Assembly (NCBI GenBank): GCA_047975785.1
Contig: JBKEEC010000208.1
Span: 1 to 16,887, forward strand
Source: JACXVD01 sp047975785
Lineage (GTDB): Bacteria; Pseudomonadota; Alphaproteobacteria; Sphingomonadales; Sphingomonadaceae
Length of the DNA: 16,887 nucleotides
Direction: 5' to 3'
Part shown: positions 14,237-16,887 of the stretch, in pieces
How positions within the stretch are numbered: the first letter of the stretch is position 1
Layout: each line of letters starts with the position of its first letter
Notes under the pieces: model-generated
Told to the model about the DNA's origin: nothing
The model's database searches: none
What the model saw: only the letters and a program-made list of their open reading frames with translations
Translations under genes and position numbers: made by a program

Positions 14237-14350
14237 TTATAGCATCGCGAGAAAAGGTTGAATCACCGCGATGCTATAATCGCTTGTTTTCGCTTTTCTT
14301 TTGCGAAAAACCGGTATCCACTTTTTCGCGAAAAGCTTTAGCTTTTTCGC
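14237..14350 (+). repeat. Palindromic repeat element, copy B
   Basis: The clearest copy. The first hairpin has 13-base perfect arms TTATAGCATCGCG (14237-14249) and CGCGATGCTATAA (14267-14279) around a 17-base loop with GGTTGAATCAC. The linker is T-rich (14285-14304). A second hairpin region has GCGAAAAA (14303-14310)/TTTTTCGC (14322-14329) and GCGAAAAGC (14328-14336)/GCTTTTTCGC (14341-14350). It lies between convergent lptA and the LON-domain gene and may serve as a two-way transcription stop. Confidence 0.85.
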
Positions 14351-14371
14351 ACAAGGATGCGGCACTCGATT

Positions 14372-14983
14372 TTATTGTAACGTAACCCGCTCTTCGCTGC
14401 TGTCATACCGGCTGAAAAATTGCATGAGCTGGATCAGCAGCTCGCATCGTTCTGATATCGTCGCCGCCTCAAGCAAGGCCTGTTTAGCAGCTGCATCGAA
14501 TGGCGCAATCTGGGAAACCCCGTTCACCAGCGCCGTATCATCAAGCTGGGCGACCGAGTTCCAGTCTACACTATAGCCTTGCGCATCGGCAAATCGTCGG
14601 GCTTCCTGCTCCAGCCCTGCCCGTTCCACACTGGCAAGGGCTGCATATTCATCATCTTCCAGCAATTCTGCCTCGATCTGGCGAAAGGGCGTTGAAACAT
14701 CTATCTCCCGCACCATCCGGAAACGGGCTTCGCCTTCCAGCACGATATTGTAGCGGCCGTCTTCCAGTGTCTCGATCTCTTCCAGACGCCCTACACATCC
14801 GATAGAATAGAGCGGCGCGTGTTCTTCCGCCTTAGTCGGCTGGATCATGGCAATCCGCCGGTCACCCGCCAAAGAATCGCTCACCAGTTCACGATATCGC
14901 GGCTCAAAGACATGGAGCGGCAGATGCAGGCCCGGAAACAGGATCGCCCCGGACAGTGGGAAGATGGAAAGTCGCTGCGTCAC
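14372..14983 (-). CDS. LON peptidase N-terminal (substrate-binding) domain protein
   Basis: 203 residues from the GTG at 14981-14983, four bases past the stop of the upstream thioredoxin gene. The frame is open further upstream (TTG at 14995, ATG at 15061) but only over that gene's end. The product starts TQRLSIFPLSGAILFPGLH, then LPLHVFEPRYREL, the typical start of the LON substrate-binding domain; YSIGCVGRLEEIETLEDGRYNIVLEG follows. A helical bundle forms the last third. No ATPase or protease domain is present, so it is the stand-alone type often found after a thioredoxin-TPR gene. It may bind unfolded proteins in partnership with that chaperone, which is inference from context. Confidence 0.92.
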   Translation of the reverse strand: MTQRLSIFPLSGAILFPGLHLPLHVFEPRYRELVSDSLAGDRRIAMIQPTKAEEHAPLYSIGCVGRLEEIETLEDGRYNIVLEGEARFRMVREIDVSTPFRQIEAELLEDDEYAALASVERAGLEQEARRFADAQGYSVDWNSVAQLDDTALVNGVSQIAPFDAAAKQALLEAATISERCELLIQLMQFFSRYDSSEERVTLQ

Positions 14984-14987
14984 AATT

Positions 14988-15899
14988 TCAACCAAACAGA
15001 ATTCGCGACAACCGGCGGCGCTGATCCACAACCCATGGATCTTCCAGACCTGTTGCCTCAAACAATTTCAATAATGTCGTGCGGGCGGCACCTTCGTTCC
15101 ACTCCCGGTCACGCGCAATCATATCCAGCAATTTCACAGCCGCATCATCGCGCAGGCCAGCAGCAATGGCAGCTTCGGCATAGGCCAGCCCCGCATCCAT
15201 ATCCTCCGGGCTTGCATCGGCTTTTGCCCTGAGGCCAGCCAGTTCGCTATCATCCACCCTGTTGGCCGCCAGCGCGAGTGCGGACTTCACCTGTTGCAAG
15301 GCCGGATCATCAGACACAGCTTTATCCAGTGCGGCCAGAGCCTCATTGGCTGCGTCCACCTGACCTGCTGCCAGAAGCGCACCAAGATAACCGGCCTGTG
15401 CCTGCGGGTTATCAGGCGCCATCTCGATCACCTGAGAGAAAATGCCGAGCGCCCTTTCCTCGTCACCTTCTGCCAGCACCTGATCGCCCAGCGCAATGAA
15501 CTGCTCAATATCCTGCTGCTCTCCGCCCTGCCCTGCCTGCACAGGAAGCTTTTCCAGTAATTGGTCGAGCAATTGCTTTAACTGGGATTCGCTGCGTGCA
15601 TTGGTCAGATCAGCAACCGGCTGGCCCTGAAACATGGCATAGACAGTGGGGATGGAGCGGACCTGAAACTGCGCTGCGATAAACTGCTCTTCATCCACAT
15701 TGACCTTGGCGAGGGTGACACCCTTATCCGCATATTCGGCAGCAACCTTCTCCAGAACCGGTGTCAGTGCCTTGCACGGGCCGCACCATTCGGCCCAGAA
15801 ATCAAGTATGACAAGGTTGTGCATGGATGGTTCGACAACATCTGTCCGAAACCGGTCAACTGCCTTTTGCTCATCCAAATTCAGACCCATGCTGGCCAA
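14988..15899 (-). CDS. CnoX/YbbN-type thioredoxin-TPR co-chaperone
   Basis: 303 residues. A TTG at 15897-15899 lies about seven bases from AAGGGG on its strand. The ATG three codons inside (15890) is about 15 bases away, so spacing favours the TTG, though the ATG cannot be excluded. The thioredoxin domain has WCGPC (38-42) and a cis-proline motif RSIPT (Pro84). From about 127 on, helical TPR-like repeats follow (QFIALGDQVLAEGDEERALG, then GYLGALLAAGQVDAANEALAAL), as in E. coli CnoX. Such proteins protect or deliver oxidised clients to GroEL or DnaK. Unlike E. coli YbbN it keeps both cysteines of CxxC, so redox activity is expected. Its mRNA runs on into the LON-domain gene. Confidence 0.93.
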   Translation of the reverse strand: MASMGLNLDEQKAVDRFRTDVVEPSMHNLVILDFWAEWCGPCKALTPVLEKVAAEYADKGVTLAKVNVDEEQFIAAQFQVRSIPTVYAMFQGQPVADLTNARSESQLKQLLDQLLEKLPVQAGQGGEQQDIEQFIALGDQVLAEGDEERALGIFSQVIEMAPDNPQAQAGYLGALLAAGQVDAANEALAALDKAVSDDPALQQVKSALALAANRVDDSELAGLRAKADASPEDMDAGLAYAEAAIAAGLRDDAAVKLLDMIARDREWNEGAARTTLLKLFEATGLEDPWVVDQRRRLSRILFG

Positions 15900-16084
15900 G
15901 TTTCTTCCCCTTATTGGTTCACCAGATATGTTTTCTGCCCTGCGTAGCGCATTCTACGCGCCAGAGTGCTTCGAGCCAATGTGGGGTTTCAGAGGCATTT
16001 TTGAAGAGGAGCAGCAAGAATTTGCGCGGATGGCAATTTTCGCTTGCGGTTGGCAATACCCGATGCTAACCGCGCGCCTCTCCA

Positions 16085-16103
16085 CCGGGATATTACATCC
16101 CGG
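16085..16103. repeat. Inverted repeat upstream of tRNA-Gly
   Basis: CCGGGA (16085-16090) and TCCCGG (16098-16103) pair around a seven-base loop, 13 bases before the tRNA. The stretch from 15900 to 16116 shows no gene that can be supported; it must hold the promoters of tRNA-Gly and of the divergent thioredoxin gene. Confidence 0.4.
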
Positions 16104-16116
16104 AAAACGCCAGTGA

Positions 16117-16191
16117 GCGGGCGTAGCTCAGGGGTAGAGCACAACCTTGCCAAGGTTGGGGTCGAGAGTTCGAATCTCTTCGCCCGCTCCA
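16117..16191 (+). tRNA. tRNA-Gly (anticodon GCC)
   Basis: Acceptor arms GCGGGCG (16117-16123) and CGCCCGC (16181-16187) pair fully, the discriminator is T16188, and CCA (16189-16191) is encoded. The D arm is AGCTCAGGGGTAGAGC. The anticodon stem CAACC/GGTTG holds the loop TTGCCAA with anticodon GCC. The T arm is GAGAG-TTCGAAT-CTCTT with one G-T pair. Confidence 0.97.
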
Positions 16192-16199
16192 GTTTTTCA

Positions 16200-16565
16200 T
16201 TATAAATCAGATATTTGCCGTTTTTGCACCTCCGCCAATTGATGCAATTTGGTGATCATCGTCCACCCGTCGTTCACCAAATTGGGCATATCTGGAGACG
16301 TATGGCGTTTGCTGGCGAAGATTTTTCGTGTCCGTTTGGTTGGGGTCCGCATGCGCCTGGCCAGTAGTGATTCTATTGTTTGTGTGATGAGAGCAGAAAG
16401 CGGATGCCTCTTCAGCCAGTACATACGGCCAGGTTCGGATACCTTTCCCTGCCTTTTTATCTTCGCAAAAGCCCTGTCGGTTGCCATGAACCTCTGGATC
16501 ATGGTCGCGATGAGCTTTTCGGGCTGGGTGAGGTCGCTGCCGGTTTCTGCTGCGAGGGCTGCCAT
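16200..16565 (-). CDS. Unidentified ORF between tRNA-Gly and an IS630-type element, possibly a decayed gene
   Basis: The minus-strand frame from the ATG at 16565 gives 121 residues, basic and mostly helical (MAALAAETGSDLTQPEKL, MIQRFMATDRAFAKIKRQG). The second half is rich in Lys, Arg and Thr. No family is recognised. The frame is open upstream to 16667, but that part runs into the end of the insertion sequence, so the original 5' end may be lost. Wobble positions look coding-like in the first third and less so later. Other frames here are also open, so this call is weak. Confidence 0.3.
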   Translation of the reverse strand: MAALAAETGSDLTQPEKLIATMIQRFMATDRAFAKIKRQGKVSEPGRMYWLKRHPLSALITQTIESLLARRMRTPTKRTRKIFASKRHTSPDMPNLVNDGWTMITKLHQLAEVQKRQISDL

Positions 16566-16650
16566 GGCATGACGGCAGAGGAAATGTGCGACTGGTATCT
16601 GACTGGGGCACGTGCTGGTAACATCCTTGGTCGCAAAAATCTTCCGATTA

Positions 16651-16676
16651 GAGCGTTTTTCGATCATTCCGGGTCA
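16651..16676. mobile_element. Probable terminal end of the IS630-family element
   Basis: The sequence GAGCGTTTTTCGATCATTCC starts right after a TA dinucleotide (16649-16650), the target that IS630 elements duplicate, and includes the transposase stop. The other end is outside the window, so the inverted repeat cannot be checked here. Confidence 0.5.
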
Positions 16677-16885
16677 TAACCGCACGAGCTGAAGTAGTTG
16701 GCGCATTCGTCGGGCTGGAAGATGTCGACGAGCCTGCCGATGAGATCCCAGAGGCCGCTGACGGGTCGCTCGCCGATCTTGCGGAGCATGGCCTTGAGGC
16801 GTGAGAAGGCCTTTTCGATGGGATTGAAGTCCGGGCGGTAGGGCGGCAGGAAGCGCAGGGTTGCGCCTGCTGCTTCGATCTTTTC
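16664..16885 (-). CDS. IS630-family transposase (C-terminal part)
   Basis: 73 residues to a TGA at 16664-16666; the gene continues past the right edge. The fragment reads TLRFLPPYRPDFNPIEKAF, then SRLKAMLRKIGERPV, the hallmark C-terminal region of DDE_3 (IS630) transposases, where the Glu of NPIE completes the DDE triad. It ends YFSSCGYDPE, typical of the family. Whether the element is intact cannot be judged from here. Confidence 0.9.
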   Translation of the reverse strand, partial: EKIEAAGATLRFLPPYRPDFNPIEKAFSRLKAMLRKIGERPVSGLWDLIGRLVDIFQPDECANYFSSCGYDPE

Positions 16886-16887
16886 CC

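Noticed and set aside
15900..16116. Plus-strand frame running from inside the thioredoxin gene to tRNA-Gly
   Set aside because: Most of it is antisense to the thioredoxin gene, and the part beyond has no start, ribosome site or recognisable residues.

Overview
The window reads as a chromosomal segment of an alphaproteobacterium of the order Sphingomonadales. This is inferred from gene order and protein style, not from a search: rlmB beside tRNA-Tyr; argB, YggT, folD, an NTF2-like secreted protein and marC in a row; rnd-lptC-lptA; and a CnoX-type thioredoxin followed by a LON-domain protein. Base composition is moderately GC-rich. The family and genus cannot be settled from this window.

Layout. 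1-255 is the 5' end of a leftward rlmB. tRNA-Tyr(GTA) is at 412-498. From 646 to 5115 runs a rightward, tightly spaced six-gene operon: a DUF2946 protein, a DUF2244-like membrane protein, a 68-residue membrane protein, a PCuAC copper-chaperone lipoprotein, a SCO-family protein and a TonB-dependent outer-membrane receptor. It looks like a copper acquisition and delivery system for respiratory oxidase assembly. Just after it lie a decayed IS6-family transposase fragment and a large inverted pair of palindromic repeats (5116-5472). A leftward secreted YscW-META protein follows (5504-6349), then a 56-residue ORF with a good ribosome binding site (6593-6763). A gene-poor stretch rich in palindromes precedes argB (7079-7984). 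Next come a lipoprotein, a YggT protein, folD, an NTF2-like secreted protein with an internal 18-bp repeat, and marC. Leftward ung converges on marC. A repeat copy then separates ung from rnd, which is followed by lptC and lptA. Another repeat copy stands between lptA and the leftward pair cnoX-like thioredoxin plus LON-domain protein. tRNA-Gly(GCC) is at 16117-16191. The right edge holds an unidentified ORF and the 3' end of an IS630-family transposase.

Themes. Most genes are housekeeping: arginine and one-carbon metabolism, uracil repair, RNA processing, LPS transport and protein folding. The parts worth a second look are the copper operon with its unstudied small members, and a family of at least four palindromic repeats. 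Their stems keep pairing although the sequence changes; two copies lie head-to-head, and two of the three sites are between convergent genes. lptB does not follow lptA here. Insertion-sequence traces flank the copper operon on one side and the right edge on the other.
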